A stretch of 64,000 nucleotides of DNA, taken from contig NZ_BMMX01000019.1 of assembly GCF_014646155.1 (NCBI RefSeq), positions 1-64,000 on the forward strand. The letters run 5' to 3'. The position numbers and the translations under genes were made by a program. Shown piece by piece: positions 41,115-50,433 of the stretch (the first letter of the stretch is position 1; each line of letters opens with the position of its first letter). Under the pieces are notes generated by a model, which ran no database searches, was not told the origin of the DNA, and saw only the letters and a list, made by a program, of their open reading frames with translations. Source of the stretch: Mangrovihabitans endophyticus. GTDB lineage: Bacteria > Actinomycetota > Actinomycetes > Mycobacteriales > Micromonosporaceae.

Positions 41115-44100
41115 GTGTCGACCCAGCAGACAGCGCAGGAAAACCCACTCGCGGACTTCGGTCCCAACGAGTGGATCGTCGACGAGATGTATCAGCGCTA
41201 CCTGGCCGATCCAGCCAGCGTGGACCCCGCTTGGCACGATTTCTTCGCCGACTACAAGCCGGCGATGGCCACGGGATCGATCGTCTCCCCTGACGAGGCG
41301 ACTGCCGCCACCGCCACCGCCACGGCGGCCAAGGCCGGCACCGACGCCCCTGCCGCCGCTTCGGTCGCCAAGGTCAAGCCGACCGTGCCCGAGAAGGCCG
41401 CCAAGCCCAAGGCCGCCAAGCCGGCTCCGGAGAAGGCCCCCGCCGCCAAGACGACCACCGAGACGCCCGCCGGGCAGGGCGCCAAGGTGACCCCGCTGCG
41501 AGGCGTGGCCGCACGGATCGTGCAGAACATGGGCGCCTCGCTGGAGGTGCCGACCGCCACCTCGGTGCGCGCGGTCCCGGCGAAGCTCATGGTGGACAAC
41601 CGCATCGTGATCAACAACCACCTGTCCCGTGGCCGCGGCGGCAAGGTGAGCTTCACCCACCTGATCGGGTGGGCGCTGGTGCGTGCGGTGATGGCCAACC
41701 CGGCGATGAACAACTCGTTCGCCGAGGTGGACGGGAAGCCGTCGCTGGTGCAGCCCGAGCACATCAACCTGGGCATCGCGATCGACCTGGCCAAGAAGGA
41801 CGGTTCGCGCACGTTGGTGGTGCCGTCCATCAAGAACTGCGAAGAGATGGACTTCCGCAAGTTCTGGCAGGCCTACGAGGACGTGGTGCGCCGGGCCCGG
41901 CGCAACGAGCTGACCATGGACGACTACGCCGGCACCACGATTTCGCTGACGAACCCCGGCGGCATCGGCACGGTGCACTCCATCCCGCGCCTGATGACCG
42001 GCCAGAGCGCGATCATCGGCGTGGGCGCGATGGAGTACCCGGCGCCTTACTCGGGCATGTCCGACGAGACGCTGTCCGAGCTGGCCGTCAGCAAGGTCTC
42101 CACGCTCACCAGCACCTACGACCACCGGGTCATTCAGGGCGCGCAGTCCGGCGAGTTCCTCAAGGCCATGCACGACCTGCTGCTGGGCGAGCAGGACTTC
42201 TACGACGACATCTTCACCTCGCTGCGGATCCCGTACGAGCCGATCCGCTGGGTCCGCGACGTGGCGCGGACGTCCGAGGGCCAGATCGACAAGGCCGCTC
42301 GGGTGATCGAGCTGATCCACGCGTACCGGGTGCGCGGCCACCTGATGGCCGACACCGACCCGCTTGAGTTCGCCATCCGCCGGCACCCCGACCTGGACGT
42401 GCTGCAGCATGGCCTGACGCTGTGGGATCTGGACCGCACGTTCCCGGTGGGCGGGTTCGCCAGCAAGCAGAAGATGAAGCTGCGGGATGTGCTCGGGGTG
42501 CTGCGGGACACCTACTGCCGCCGGGTCGGCATCGAGTACATGCACATCCAGGATCCGGAGGAGCGCCGCTGGATCCAGGACCGGATCGAGATCAAGTACA
42601 CGAAGCCGGACTCGCAGGAGCAGAAGCACGTCCTCAACCGCCTCAACGCGGCCGAGGCGTTCGAGACGTTCCTGCAGACCAAGTTCGTCGGTCAGAAGCG
42701 GTTCTCGCTGGAGGGCGGCGAGTCGCTGATCCCGCTGCTGGACACGGTCCTGCACGCGTCGGCGGTCAGCGGGCTGGACGAGATGGTCATCGGCATGGCA
42801 CACCGTGGCCGGCTCAACGTGCTGGCCAACATCGTCGGCAAGCCGTACGAGAAGATCTTCAACGAGTTCGAGGGTCAGATGGACCCGAAGTCGGCGCACG
42901 GCTCCGGTGACGTCAAGTACCACCTGGGCCAGACCGGCAAATACACCACTCCGGACGGGGAGAACGCGACAACGGTCAGCGTGGTGGCCAACCCGTCACA
43001 CCTGGAGGCCGTGGACCCGGTGCTGGAAGGCATCGTGCGCGCCAAGCAGGACCGCCTCGACCTCGGGCTGCACGGTTACACGGTGCTGCCGCTGCTGGTG
43101 CACGGCGACGCGGCGTTCGCCGGCCAGGGAGTGGTGGCGGAGACGCTCAACCTCTCGCAACTGCGCGGCTACCGCACCGGCGGCACGGTGCACGTGGTGG
43201 TGAATAACCAGGTCGGCTTCACCACCGCACCCGAGTACAGCCGGTCCTCGCTCTACTCCACCGACGTCGCCCGGATGATCCAGGCGCCGATCTTCCACGT
43301 GAACGGCGACGACCCGGAGGCCGTCGTCCGCGTCGCCAAGCTGGCCTTCGAGTACCGCCAGGCGTTCAACAAGGACGTCGTGATCGACCTGGTCTGCTAC
43401 CGCCGCCGCGGGCACAACGAGGGCGACGACCCGTCGATGACCAACCCCCGGATGTACGAGATCATCGACACCAAGCGGTCGGTGCGCAAGCTGTACACCG
43501 AGGAGCTGATCGGCCGCGGCGACATCACCGTCGACGACGCCCAGGAGCAGCTTCGCGACTACCAGCAGCAACTGGAGAAGGTGTTCAAGGCCACCCGCGA
43601 TGCGGCCGGTACGCCGCCACGGGCGCGCACCCTGGCCGAGGAACCGGAGCCGCGGGTGGACACCGCGATCGACGCGGGCGTCGTCAAGGCGGTCGGCCAG
43701 GCGCACGTCGAGCTGCCCGAGGGCTTCACCCCGCACAAGCGCGTCCAGCAGTTGCTGGACAGGCGGGCCAAAATGGCCACCGAGGGCGGCATCGACTGGG
43801 GCTTCGCCGAACTGGTGGCGTTCGGTTCGCTGCTCGCCGAGGGTGTCACCGTCCGGCTCGCCGGCCAGGACTCGCGGCGCGGCACGTTCGTGTCCCGGCA
43901 CGCCGCGATCGTGGACGCCAAGACCGGCACGGACTACCTGCCGATGTCCAGCCTGGCCAGCGGAAACGCCCGGTTCTTCGCGCATGACTCGCTGCTGTCC
44001 GAGTACGCCGCGATGGGCTTCGAGTACGGCTACTCGGTGGAGAACCCGGAAGCGCTGGTGCTGTGGGAGGCGCAATTCGGCGACTTCGTCAACGGTTCCC

Positions 44101-44831
44101 AGTCGATTGTGGACGAGTTCGTCTCCTCCGGCGAGGTCAAGTGGGGGCAGCGCTCGTCGTTGGTGCTGCTGCTGCCGCACGGGCAGGAGGGTCAGGGCCC
44201 GGACCACTCGTCCGGCCGCATGGAACGCTTCCTGCAGCTATGCGCGCAGGACAACATGCGGGTCGCCAACCCGACCACCCCGGCGAACTACTTCCACCTG
44301 CTGCGCCGTCAAGCGCTGTCGAGCAAGCGCAAGCCACTCGTGGTGTTCTCCCCCAAGTCGCTGCTGCGGCACCGGCTCGCCGTCTCCCAGGTGGGTGATT
44401 TCACCGAGGGCACCTTCCAGCCGGTGATCGGCGACGCCGGCGTCTCCGGCACGCCGCTGCAGCCGGAGGCGGTCAAGCGGGTGCTGCTCTGCTCCGGCAA
44501 GGTCTATTACGACCTGTACGCGGCCCGCGCCGACCGGGGCATGACCGACACCGCGATCGTCCGGATGGAGCAGATCTATCCGCTGCCGGTCGACGAGTTG
44601 AAGGCGGTGCTGGCGCAGTACCCGAACGCCGAGGACTTCGCCTGGGTGCAGGAGGAGCCGGCCAACCAGGGTGCGTGGAGTTTCGTGGCGTTGAACCTCC
44701 TGGAGCATCTGGAGGGCGTCCGCCTGCGCCGCATCTCCCGTCCCGCGGCCGCCGCCCCGGCGGTCGGCTCGGCGAAGATGCACGAAGCCGAGCAGCGGGC
44801 ACTGGTCGAGGCGGCCCTGCCCCAGCACTGA
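41115..44831 (+). CDS. kgd: Multifunctional 2-oxoglutarate decarboxylase / dehydrogenase E1-E2 component
   Basis: About 1238 residues. The GTG at 41115 is chosen because the protein then begins STQQTAQENPLADFGPNEW, as in relatives, with AAAGAGG upstream; GTG 41079 is possible. Order: N-terminal E1 segment (WIVDEMYQRYLADPASVDPAW), an Ala/Lys/Pro linker of about 90 residues, an E2-type acyltransferase core (about 120-350, ending STYDHRVIQGAQSG), then the thiamine-diphosphate E1 region from about 390 (GMAHRGRLNVL, HGDAAFAGQGVV, RRRGHNEGDDPS). It acts in the citric-acid cycle on 2-oxoglutarate, either oxidatively with lipoamide partners or by decarboxylation or carboligation. As is usual in actinobacterial homologues, no lipoyl domain is present and the E2 histidine motif reads HRVIQG. 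It stands alone; a hairpin at 44852-44883 follows. Confidence 0.95.
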   Translation: MSTQQTAQENPLADFGPNEWIVDEMYQRYLADPASVDPAWHDFFADYKPAMATGSIVSPDEATAATATATAAKAGTDAPAAASVAKVKPTVPEKAAKPKAAKPAPEKAPAAKTTTETPAGQGAKVTPLRGVAARIVQNMGASLEVPTATSVRAVPAKLMVDNRIVINNHLSRGRGGKVSFTHLIGWALVRAVMANPAMNNSFAEVDGKPSLVQPEHINLGIAIDLAKKDGSRTLVVPSIKNCEEMDFRKFWQAYEDVVRRARRNELTMDDYAGTTISLTNPGGIGTVHSIPRLMTGQSAIIGVGAMEYPAPYSGMSDETLSELAVSKVSTLTSTYDHRVIQGAQSGEFLKAMHDLLLGEQDFYDDIFTSLRIPYEPIRWVRDVARTSEGQIDKAARVIELIHAYRVRGHLMADTDPLEFAIRRHPDLDVLQHGLTLWDLDRTFPVGGFASKQKMKLRDVLGVLRDTYCRRVGIEYMHIQDPEERRWIQDRIEIKYTKPDSQEQKHVLNRLNAAEAFETFLQTKFVGQKRFSLEGGESLIPLLDTVLHASAVSGLDEMVIGMAHRGRLNVLANIVGKPYEKIFNEFEGQMDPKSAHGSGDVKYHLGQTGKYTTPDGENATTVSVVANPSHLEAVDPVLEGIVRAKQDRLDLGLHGYTVLPLLVHGDAAFAGQGVVAETLNLSQLRGYRTGGTVHVVVNNQVGFTTAPEYSRSSLYSTDVARMIQAPIFHVNGDDPEAVVRVAKLAFEYRQAFNKDVVIDLVCYRRRGHNEGDDPSMTNPRMYEIIDTKRSVRKLYTEELIGRGDITVDDAQEQLRDYQQQLEKVFKATRDAAGTPPRARTLAEEPEPRVDTAIDAGVVKAVGQAHVELPEGFTPHKRVQQLLDRRAKMATEGGIDWGFAELVAFGSLLAEGVTVRLAGQDSRRGTFVSRHAAIVDAKTGTDYLPMSSLASGNARFFAHDSLLSEYAAMGFEYGYSVENPEALVLWEAQFGDFVNGSQSIVDEFVSSGEVKWGQRSSLVLLLPHGQEGQGPDHSSGRMERFLQLCAQDNMRVANPTTPANYFHLLRRQALSSKRKPLVVFSPKSLLRHRLAVSQVGDFTEGTFQPVIGDAGVSGTPLQPEAVKRVLLCSGKVYYDLYAARADRGMTDTAIVRMEQIYPLPVDELKAVLAQYPNAEDFAWVQEEPANQGAWSFVALNLLEHLEGVRLRRISRPAAAAPAVGSAKMHEAEQRALVEAALPQH

Positions 44832-44851
44832 CCGCCGGCCCGATCCTCAGC

Positions 44852-44883
44852 CAGGGGCGCTCCGCACTCGCGGGGCGCCCCTG
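44852..44883 (+). terminator. Hairpin downstream of kgd
   Basis: CAGGGGCGC (44852-44860) and GCGCCCCTG (44875-44883) pair perfectly over nine bp with a 14-nt loop, 20 bp after the stop and just before the next small gene. No T-tract is seen. Confidence 0.6.
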
Positions 44884-44897
44884 CCTACTATCCGGGC

Positions 44898-45074
44898 ATG
44901 TACTTCACCGATCGTGGCATCGAGGAACTGGTCGAGCGGCGCGGCGCGGAATCCGTGACGCTGGAGTGGCTCGGCGAGCAGTTGCGGGCGTTCGTCGACC
45001 TGAACCCCGACTTCGAGACGCCGATCGAGCGGTTCGCGGTGTTCCTCGCCCGCGGGGAGGACGATGAAGACTAG
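44898..45074 (+). CDS. Small conserved actinobacterial protein (DUF6104-like)
   Basis: 58 residues: MYFTDRGIEELVERRGAESV followed by TLEWLGEQLRAFVDLNPDFE and an acidic tail ending EDDED. The length, the YFTDRGIEEL start and the WL..LR.FVDLNP core match a small family common in actinobacteria (annotated DUF6104), of unknown function. It is hydrophilic and predicted helical, with no signal or metal site. Its last 11 bases overlap the start of the following ATPase gene, so the two are probably cotranslated. Confidence 0.75.
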   Translation: MYFTDRGIEELVERRGAESVTLEWLGEQLRAFVDLNPDFETPIERFAVFLARGEDDED

Positions 45075-45789
45075 CGCGGGCCGGCCCACGCGGCGCGTCG
45101 AGCGGGACCTCGCAACGGAGGTCGACCGGGACGCGTGGTGGGCGCGCATCCCCGCGGTGGCCGCCGTGCTGGAGCACGGTCTCAATCTCCCGGCCGGGGT
45201 GACGTTCCTGGTCGGCGAGAACGGTTCCGGCAAGTCCACCCTGATCGAGGCGTTGGCCGCGGCGCACGGAGTCAACCCGGAGGGCGGCTCCCGCGGCGCC
45301 CGGCACAGCACGCGGGCCACCGAGTCGCCGCTCGGCGATCACCTGCGCGTGGTCCGGTCACCCGGCCGGGCCGCCAACGCGTACTTCCTGCGCGCCGAGA
45401 CCACGCACGGCCTCTTCACGTACCTGGAAAGCCTTCCCGGCTCGCCGGACGGCGACCTGCACGACCGCAGCCACGGTGAGGGCTTCCTGGAACTGCTCGC
45501 GCGCAAATTCCGCGGGTACGGCTTCTACCTCATGGACGAGCCCGAGGCGCCGCTGTCGTTCACGTCGACGCTGGGTCTGCTGGGTCGGCTGGACGTGTTG
45601 CGCTCTCAAGGGGCGCAGGTGGTGGTGGCCACGCACTCGCCGTTGCTGACCGCGTTGCCCGGGGCCACCGTCCTGGAGCTCGGTGACCACGGCATCCGCC
45701 GCGTGCGGTGGTCGGAGCTGTCGGTGGTGGCGCACTGGCGGCGCTTCCTGGACCACCCGGAGACCTACCTGGACGCGACGTTGTCCTGA
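45064..45789 (+). CDS. AAA-family ATPase (ABC-ATPase-like, soluble)
   Basis: 241 residues from ATG 45064 with GGGGAGGA directly upstream. Walker A is GENGSGKST, Walker B is FYLMDEPEAPLS and a switch His follows in VVATHSPLL. The insertion between them is short, without a canonical ABC signature helix. This matches the stand-alone AAA_21-type ATPases found widely in bacteria, not transporters: there is no permease partner. The gene overlaps the preceding 58-residue protein gene by 11 bases. Function unknown; related proteins occur in DNA-repair or defence-like settings, but nothing here supports either. Confidence 0.82.
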   Translation: MKTSAGRPTRRVERDLATEVDRDAWWARIPAVAAVLEHGLNLPAGVTFLVGENGSGKSTLIEALAAAHGVNPEGGSRGARHSTRATESPLGDHLRVVRSPGRAANAYFLRAETTHGLFTYLESLPGSPDGDLHDRSHGEGFLELLARKFRGYGFYLMDEPEAPLSFTSTLGLLGRLDVLRSQGAQVVVATHSPLLTALPGATVLELGDHGIRRVRWSELSVVAHWRRFLDHPETYLDATLS

Positions 45790-45842
45790 CGCGGTGCACG
45801 ACTGCGCCCGACGCACACCCCGGCGACCGGTAGGTTGGGGGC

Positions 45843-47912
45843 GTGGCGCGAAGTGTGTACGTCGCGGGGCTCGGCCCCGGCGTCGGCAAGGGAACCGTGG
45901 CCTTGGGCCTGACCGAGCTGCTGTCCCGGCACATCGCCCGCCTCGGGGTGTTCCGGCCGCTGGTGGCCGGCGCCGAGACCGATCCGCTGCTCACCCTGCT
46001 GACCGAGCGCTATACGCGGTCCACGCCGGCCGAGTCCTACGGCGTGACCTACGCCGAGGCCAGTCGTCTCGTGGCGGACGGGCGTCGCGAGGAGCTGATC
46101 TCCCGCATCGTGGAACGCTACCGGGACCTGGAGCGAACCTGCTCCTCGGTGGTGGTCGTGGGCAGCGACTTCGCCGACGGCCAGCATGAGGAGGGGCACG
46201 ACGAGTTTCCCCGCGAGCTGGCGTTCAACGCCCGGCTGGCCACCGAGTTCGGCAGCGTGGTGGTCGCGGTGGTCAGCGGCGAGCATCGCACCGCGGAGGC
46301 GTTGTCCGCGGCCGCGCGCAGCGCGTACCACTCGATGACCGATCTCGGGGCCACCGTGCTGGCGGTGATCGCCAACCGGGTGCCCGACGGCGTACCGGCG
46401 CCGACCGGCCTGCCGGTCCCCTGCTGGGCGGTGCCGGAGGTGCCGGCCGTCGCCGCGCCCACCGTGGCCGAGGTCGCCGCCGCGCTGGATGCCACCGTGG
46501 TCATCGGCGGTCCCGCCGCCCTGGATCGGGACGTGCTCGGGTTCGTGGTGGGCGGCGGACACGTGCCCACCGTGCTGGAGCATCTGGTGGATGGTGCGCT
46601 GGTCATCACGCCCGGCGACCGGGCCGACGTGCTGGTGGCGGCGAACGCCGCACATGCGGCCGGCACCGTGACGCTGGCCGGGCTGGCGCTCACCATCGGC
46701 GAGTTCCCCGACCCGCGTGCGGTGCGGGTGATCGAGGGGCTGAACACCGGCCTGGCCATGCTCGTGGTGCCCACCGACAGCTACCACACGATCGCCGCGG
46801 CCGACCGGATTGAGGCCGCGCTGAGCACCGCCACACCGCGCAAGATCGAGGCGGCGCTCGGCGCCTTCGAAAAGAACGTGGACACCGCCGAACTTTCCCG
46901 CGTGCTCGATGTGGCGCGGTCCAGCCGGGTCACCCCGCTGATGTTCGAGAACGACCTGATCGACCGGGCCCGCGCCGACCGGCGGCGGCTGGTCCTTCCG
47001 GAAGGCGCCGACGAGCGGATTCTGCGCGCCGCCGAGACCCTGCTGCGCCGGGGCGTGGCGGACCTGACCCTGCTCGGCGACCCGGACGAGATCACCCGCC
47101 GGGCCCGTGAGGTGGGCGCCGAGATCGGCTCGGCCGTGCTCGTCGATCCGGGCGCAAGCGTGTGGCGGGACCGTTTCGCGCAGCGGTACGCCGATTTGCG
47201 CAAGCACAAGGGCATCACCCTGGATGTGGCGTACGACGTGGTGCGTGACGTGAACTACTTCGGCACCCTGATGGTGGCCGAGGGGCTAGCCGACGGGATG
47301 GTGTCCGGCGCGAACCACACCACCGCGGCCACCATCCGGCCCGCCTTCGAGATCATCCGCACGGTTCCGGGGGTGTCGGTGGCCTCCAGCGTGTTCTTCA
47401 TGCTGCTCGCCGACCGGGTGCTGGTCTACGGCGACTGCGCCGTGAATCCCGATCCGGACGCGCCGCAGCTCGCCGACATCGCCCTGTCCTCCGCACAGAC
47501 GGCCGCCGCGTTCGGTTTGGAACCCCGCGTGGCGATGCTGTCCTATTCGACCGGCAGCTCCGGTTCCGGGGCCGATGTGGAGAAGGTCGCCGCGGCCACC
47601 GAGCTGGTACGCGCCCGGCGGCCGGACCTTCCGGTCGAAGGACCGATCCAGTACGACGCCGCCATCGATCCGGCGGTGGCCGCCACCAAGCTGCCGGACA
47701 GTACCGTCGCCGGCAAGGCCACCGTCTTCGTCTTCCCCGACTTGAACACCGGCAACAACACCTATAAGGCCGTGCAGCGCTCCGCCGGGGCGGTCGCGGT
47801 CGGGCCGGTGATGCAGGGACTGAACCGCCCGGTGAACGATCTGTCCCGAGGAGCGACCGTGAAAGACATCGTCAACACCGTGGCGATCACCGCGATTCAG
47901 GCGGCCTCGTGA
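45843..47912 (+). CDS. pta: Phosphate acetyltransferase
   Basis: 689 residues, the long form. The N-terminal half has a P-loop dethiobiotin-synthetase-like domain (GLGPGVGKGTVALGL) and a DRTGG domain. The C-terminal half (about 370-689) is the catalytic PTA domain, with RLVLPEGADERILRAA, GLADGMVSGANHTTA, the SYSTGSSGSG motif and VFPDLNTGNNTYKA. It interconverts acetyl-CoA and acetyl phosphate. The GTG at 45843 agrees with the conserved N terminus. Its stop overlaps the start of ackA by four bases (GTGA), so the pair forms the acetate overflow/assimilation operon. Confidence 0.96.
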   Translation: MARSVYVAGLGPGVGKGTVALGLTELLSRHIARLGVFRPLVAGAETDPLLTLLTERYTRSTPAESYGVTYAEASRLVADGRREELISRIVERYRDLERTCSSVVVVGSDFADGQHEEGHDEFPRELAFNARLATEFGSVVVAVVSGEHRTAEALSAAARSAYHSMTDLGATVLAVIANRVPDGVPAPTGLPVPCWAVPEVPAVAAPTVAEVAAALDATVVIGGPAALDRDVLGFVVGGGHVPTVLEHLVDGALVITPGDRADVLVAANAAHAAGTVTLAGLALTIGEFPDPRAVRVIEGLNTGLAMLVVPTDSYHTIAAADRIEAALSTATPRKIEAALGAFEKNVDTAELSRVLDVARSSRVTPLMFENDLIDRARADRRRLVLPEGADERILRAAETLLRRGVADLTLLGDPDEITRRAREVGAEIGSAVLVDPGASVWRDRFAQRYADLRKHKGITLDVAYDVVRDVNYFGTLMVAEGLADGMVSGANHTTAATIRPAFEIIRTVPGVSVASSVFFMLLADRVLVYGDCAVNPDPDAPQLADIALSSAQTAAAFGLEPRVAMLSYSTGSSGSGADVEKVAAATELVRARRPDLPVEGPIQYDAAIDPAVAATKLPDSTVAGKATVFVFPDLNTGNNTYKAVQRSAGAVAVGPVMQGLNRPVNDLSRGATVKDIVNTVAITAIQAAS

Positions 47913-49051
47913 CTCGCGTCCTGGTGCTCAACAGCGGTTCGTCGTCGGTGAAGTACCGCTTGTTCGACGGCCGGCGCACGCTGGCCCGGGGGTTGGTCGA
48001 GCGCATCGGCGAGGACGGCGGAGACGCCGCCGATCACGCCGCCGCGCTGCGCCGGATCATGGAGTCGGTCGACCTGGACGGCTTGGCCGTGGTCGGGCAC
48101 CGGGTGGTGCACGGCGGAACCGAGTTCGACTCGGCCACGCTGATCGATGACGACGTCGCCGCGGTGATCGAGCGGTTGATTCCGCTCGCCCCGTTGCACA
48201 ACCCCGCCGCGCTCAGCGGCATCACGGTGGCACGCAAGCTTCTGCCCGAGGTCGCGCAGGTCGCCGTCTTCGACACCGCGTTCCACCGGACCATCGAGCC
48301 CGCGGGCATCACGTACGCGATGGATGCCGCGCTCGCCGAGCGGTGGGGGGTGCGGCGCTACGGCATGCACGGGACCTCTCACGCGTACGTGTCGCGGCGG
48401 ACTGCGGCGCTGCTCGGGCTGGCACCGGAGGCGGCCAACATCATCACGCTGCATCTGGGCAACGGCGCGAGCGCCTGCGCGGTGCGGGGTGGCCGCAGCG
48501 TGGCCACGTCGATGGGCATGGCGCCGCAGCAGGGCCTGGTGATGGGCACGCGCAGCGGGGACATCGACCCGACGGTGATCTTTCACCTGCATCGGGCGGC
48601 CGGCATGCCGGTGGACGAGATCGAACATTCGCTGACCCGGGCGGCCGGCTTGCTGGGGCTCACCGGCGACAACGACATGCGTGCGGTGCAGCGCCGCAGG
48701 CAGCAGGGCGATCCCGCGGCCGGCTTGGCGTTCGACGTCTACTGCCGGCGGATCAAGGAGTATGTCGGCGCCTACCTGGCGGTGCTGGGCCGGGCGGATG
48801 CGATCGCCTTCACGGCCGGCGTCGGCGAGAACTCACCCGAGGTCCGCGCCGCCGCGCTGTCCGGGCTGGACGGGCTGGGCATCGCGGTCGACCGGCACCG
48901 CAACGAGCAGATCGCCCCGAACGAGCGGGGCGAGCAGGTCGTCTCGCCGGACGGCAGCCCGACGGCCATCTGCGTGGTGCCCACCGATGAGGAACTGGAG
49001 ATCGCGCAGCAGTCGGTCGCGGCGCTGGGCGCGGGTCAGAGCGCCAGGTAG
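47909..49051 (+). CDS. ackA: Acetate kinase
   Basis: 380 residues. It phosphorylates acetate reversibly with ATP, completing the Pta-AckA route. Signatures: N-terminal VLVLNSGSSSVKYRLF, GHRVVHGG, FDTAFHRTIEP (catalytic Asp), YGMHGTSHAYVS, HLGNGASACAV and the C-terminal FTAGVGENSPEVR. The GTG start overlaps the pta stop (GTGA). The last 16 bases overlap a small convergent membrane-protein gene. Confidence 0.96.
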   Translation: MTRVLVLNSGSSSVKYRLFDGRRTLARGLVERIGEDGGDAADHAAALRRIMESVDLDGLAVVGHRVVHGGTEFDSATLIDDDVAAVIERLIPLAPLHNPAALSGITVARKLLPEVAQVAVFDTAFHRTIEPAGITYAMDAALAERWGVRRYGMHGTSHAYVSRRTAALLGLAPEAANIITLHLGNGASACAVRGGRSVATSMGMAPQQGLVMGTRSGDIDPTVIFHLHRAAGMPVDEIEHSLTRAAGLLGLTGDNDMRAVQRRRQQGDPAAGLAFDVYCRRIKEYVGAYLAVLGRADAIAFTAGVGENSPEVRAAALSGLDGLGIAVDRHRNEQIAPNERGEQVVSPDGSPTAICVVPTDEELEIAQQSVAALGAGQSAR

Positions 49052-49203
49052 AGCACCACCGCGAGCACGACGACGAAGGCGATGGCGACGCCTCCCAGCA
49101 CGAACGGCGTCCGGGACGATGCGGACTGTTCCTGCGGCGTGTGGTCGCTGAAGGCGCGGAAGGCTTCGGTGTTGCCGCTGGGGTCGACGCGGTTGTCTGA
49201 CAT
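49036..49203 (-). CDS. Small single-pass membrane protein
   Basis: 55 residues: a hydrophilic N terminus (MSDNRVDPSGNTEAFRAFSD) and one C-terminal helix (FVLGGVAIAFVVVLAVVLYL). The ATG at 49203 is chosen because AGGGTGG precedes it and the longer frame adds unrelated basic sequence. It overlaps the ackA end by 16 bases on the opposite strand. No family recognised. Probably a real tail-anchored protein, but short. Confidence 0.55.
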   Translation of the reverse strand: MSDNRVDPSGNTEAFRAFSDHTPQEQSASSRTPFVLGGVAIAFVVVLAVVLYLAL

Positions 49204-49336
49204 GCGCGCCACCCTAGCGAAGGCGCGCACGCCCGGCGACCACCCCGTTTTCGGCCGCCAGCTCAGACGATCGCGCGAGACGATTTTCACCCGTTGGTGG
49301 GAGCGTCGCGCTCGCCGCCGGCCGAGTCAGGGCGCC

Positions 49337-49391
49337 GGGTGGGGCGGCCGGGTGGGTGCGGGTCGGGCGGCCGGGTTGGGGGCGGGCCGGG
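49337..49391 (+). repeat. G-run-rich tract with quadruplex potential
   Basis: The plus strand carries about nine runs of three or more G in 55 bases, including two copies of GGGCGGCCGGGT or close variants. It lies in the 238-bp gap between a small membrane-protein gene and a lipoprotein gene, 50 bp before the ATG of the latter. It may form a G-quadruplex; otherwise the gap holds nothing I can name. Confidence 0.5.
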
Positions 49392-49441
49392 CCCGGCGGC
49401 CGGACTCGCCGCATGCCCGGCCGCCGCATGGGCACAATGAC

Positions 49442-50404
49442 ATGGTGTTTTGTCGGACCTGCGCCACGGTGACCGCGGCGATCCTGATGACCGGGCTGGC
49501 CGCCTGTTCCGCCGGCGACGAATCGGATGCCGCGCCGTTGACGGCAGTCAGCAGCATCCCGGCCGCCACGCCGGAGGACTCGCCGACGTCCGCGGCACCC
49601 GCGCGCCGGCCCGGAACCCGGGCCGCCACACCCGCCGCCAAGGGCGCCCCGCAGCGAACCTTCACGGTCGCCGTCCGGCACCTCGACCTGTCCCGCAGCG
49701 GCCGGGAGCTGCCCACCACCGTGTGGTACCCGAAGGACGGCGAAGGCCCGTTCCCGCTCGTGGTCTTCAGCCACGGGCTCACCGCACAGCCGAGTGACTA
49801 CGCGGATCTGATCAAGCGGTGGGCACGCGCCGGGTTCGTGGTCGCCGCGGCCGCCTATCCGCACACGTCGCACGGCGTCGAGGACTACGACCCGCTGGAC
49901 GTGACGAACCAACCCGCCGACGCGTCGTCCGTGCTGACGTCGGTGCTCGCCCTGAACCACCGCGCCGGGGACCCGCTGGAGAACCGCCTCGACACCGAGC
50001 GGATCGGCGCGGCGGGCCACTCTGCGGGCGGCATCACCACGGTGGGGCTGTTCAGCAGCAACCGGGACGACCGGCTCACCGCGGGCATCGTAATGGCGGG
50101 CGAGCAGGTGCTGCCCGCGCCGTACTCCGGCCCGGCCGCGGCGATGCTCTTCGTGCACGGCAAGCTCGACAAGACGGTCAGCTATCGCGACGGCTTCGCC
50201 GCGTACGACGCGGTGCCGTGGCCCAAGGCGATGATGTCCATCACCAAGGGCGGCCACGCGACCACGAAGTCGGACTTCGGCGTGGTGGCCGCGACCACCA
50301 CCGACTTCTGGCGGTGGAGCCTGTACGACGATCCGGCCGCCAAGTCCCGGCTGAACGCCGATGCGACAAAGGGCGGGCTGGCCACGCTCACCAACAGGCT
50401 GTGA
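49442..50404 (+). CDS. Lipoprotein alpha/beta hydrolase (chlorophyllase/PAF-acetylhydrolase-like)
   Basis: 320 residues. The signal peptide (CATVTAAILMTGLAAC) ends in the lipobox LAAC, so the enzyme is lipid-anchored outside the cell. After a Pro/Ala linker comes the hydrolase fold: FPLVVFSHGLTAQPSDY (oxyanion region), nucleophile elbow AGHSAGGITT, acid near VHGKLDKTVSY and a catalytic His in KGGHATT. This order is typical of the chlorophyllase and platelet-activating-factor acetylhydrolase-like group. The substrate, probably an ester, is unknown. A weak ribosome-binding site makes the start less certain. A hairpin shared with the convergent gene follows. Confidence 0.8.
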   Translation: MVFCRTCATVTAAILMTGLAACSAGDESDAAPLTAVSSIPAATPEDSPTSAAPARRPGTRAATPAAKGAPQRTFTVAVRHLDLSRSGRELPTTVWYPKDGEGPFPLVVFSHGLTAQPSDYADLIKRWARAGFVVAAAAYPHTSHGVEDYDPLDVTNQPADASSVLTSVLALNHRAGDPLENRLDTERIGAAGHSAGGITTVGLFSSNRDDRLTAGIVMAGEQVLPAPYSGPAAAMLFVHGKLDKTVSYRDGFAAYDAVPWPKAMMSITKGGHATTKSDFGVVAATTTDFWRWSLYDDPAAKSRLNADATKGGLATLTNRL

Positions 50405-50433
50405 GCCCGGCTCGGGTCCGATCCGCCGGGCTC
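50403..50433. terminator. Bidirectional hairpin between convergent genes
   Basis: GAGCCCGG (50403-50410) and CCGGGCTC (50426-50433) form an 8-bp stem that spans both stop codons of the lipoprotein hydrolase and the oxidoreductase. Confidence 0.5.

Noticed and set aside
40632..42923. Long minus-strand frame opposite kgd
   Set aside because: Antisense shadow; Val/His/Arg-rich with no domain. The plus strand encodes a complete conserved enzyme.
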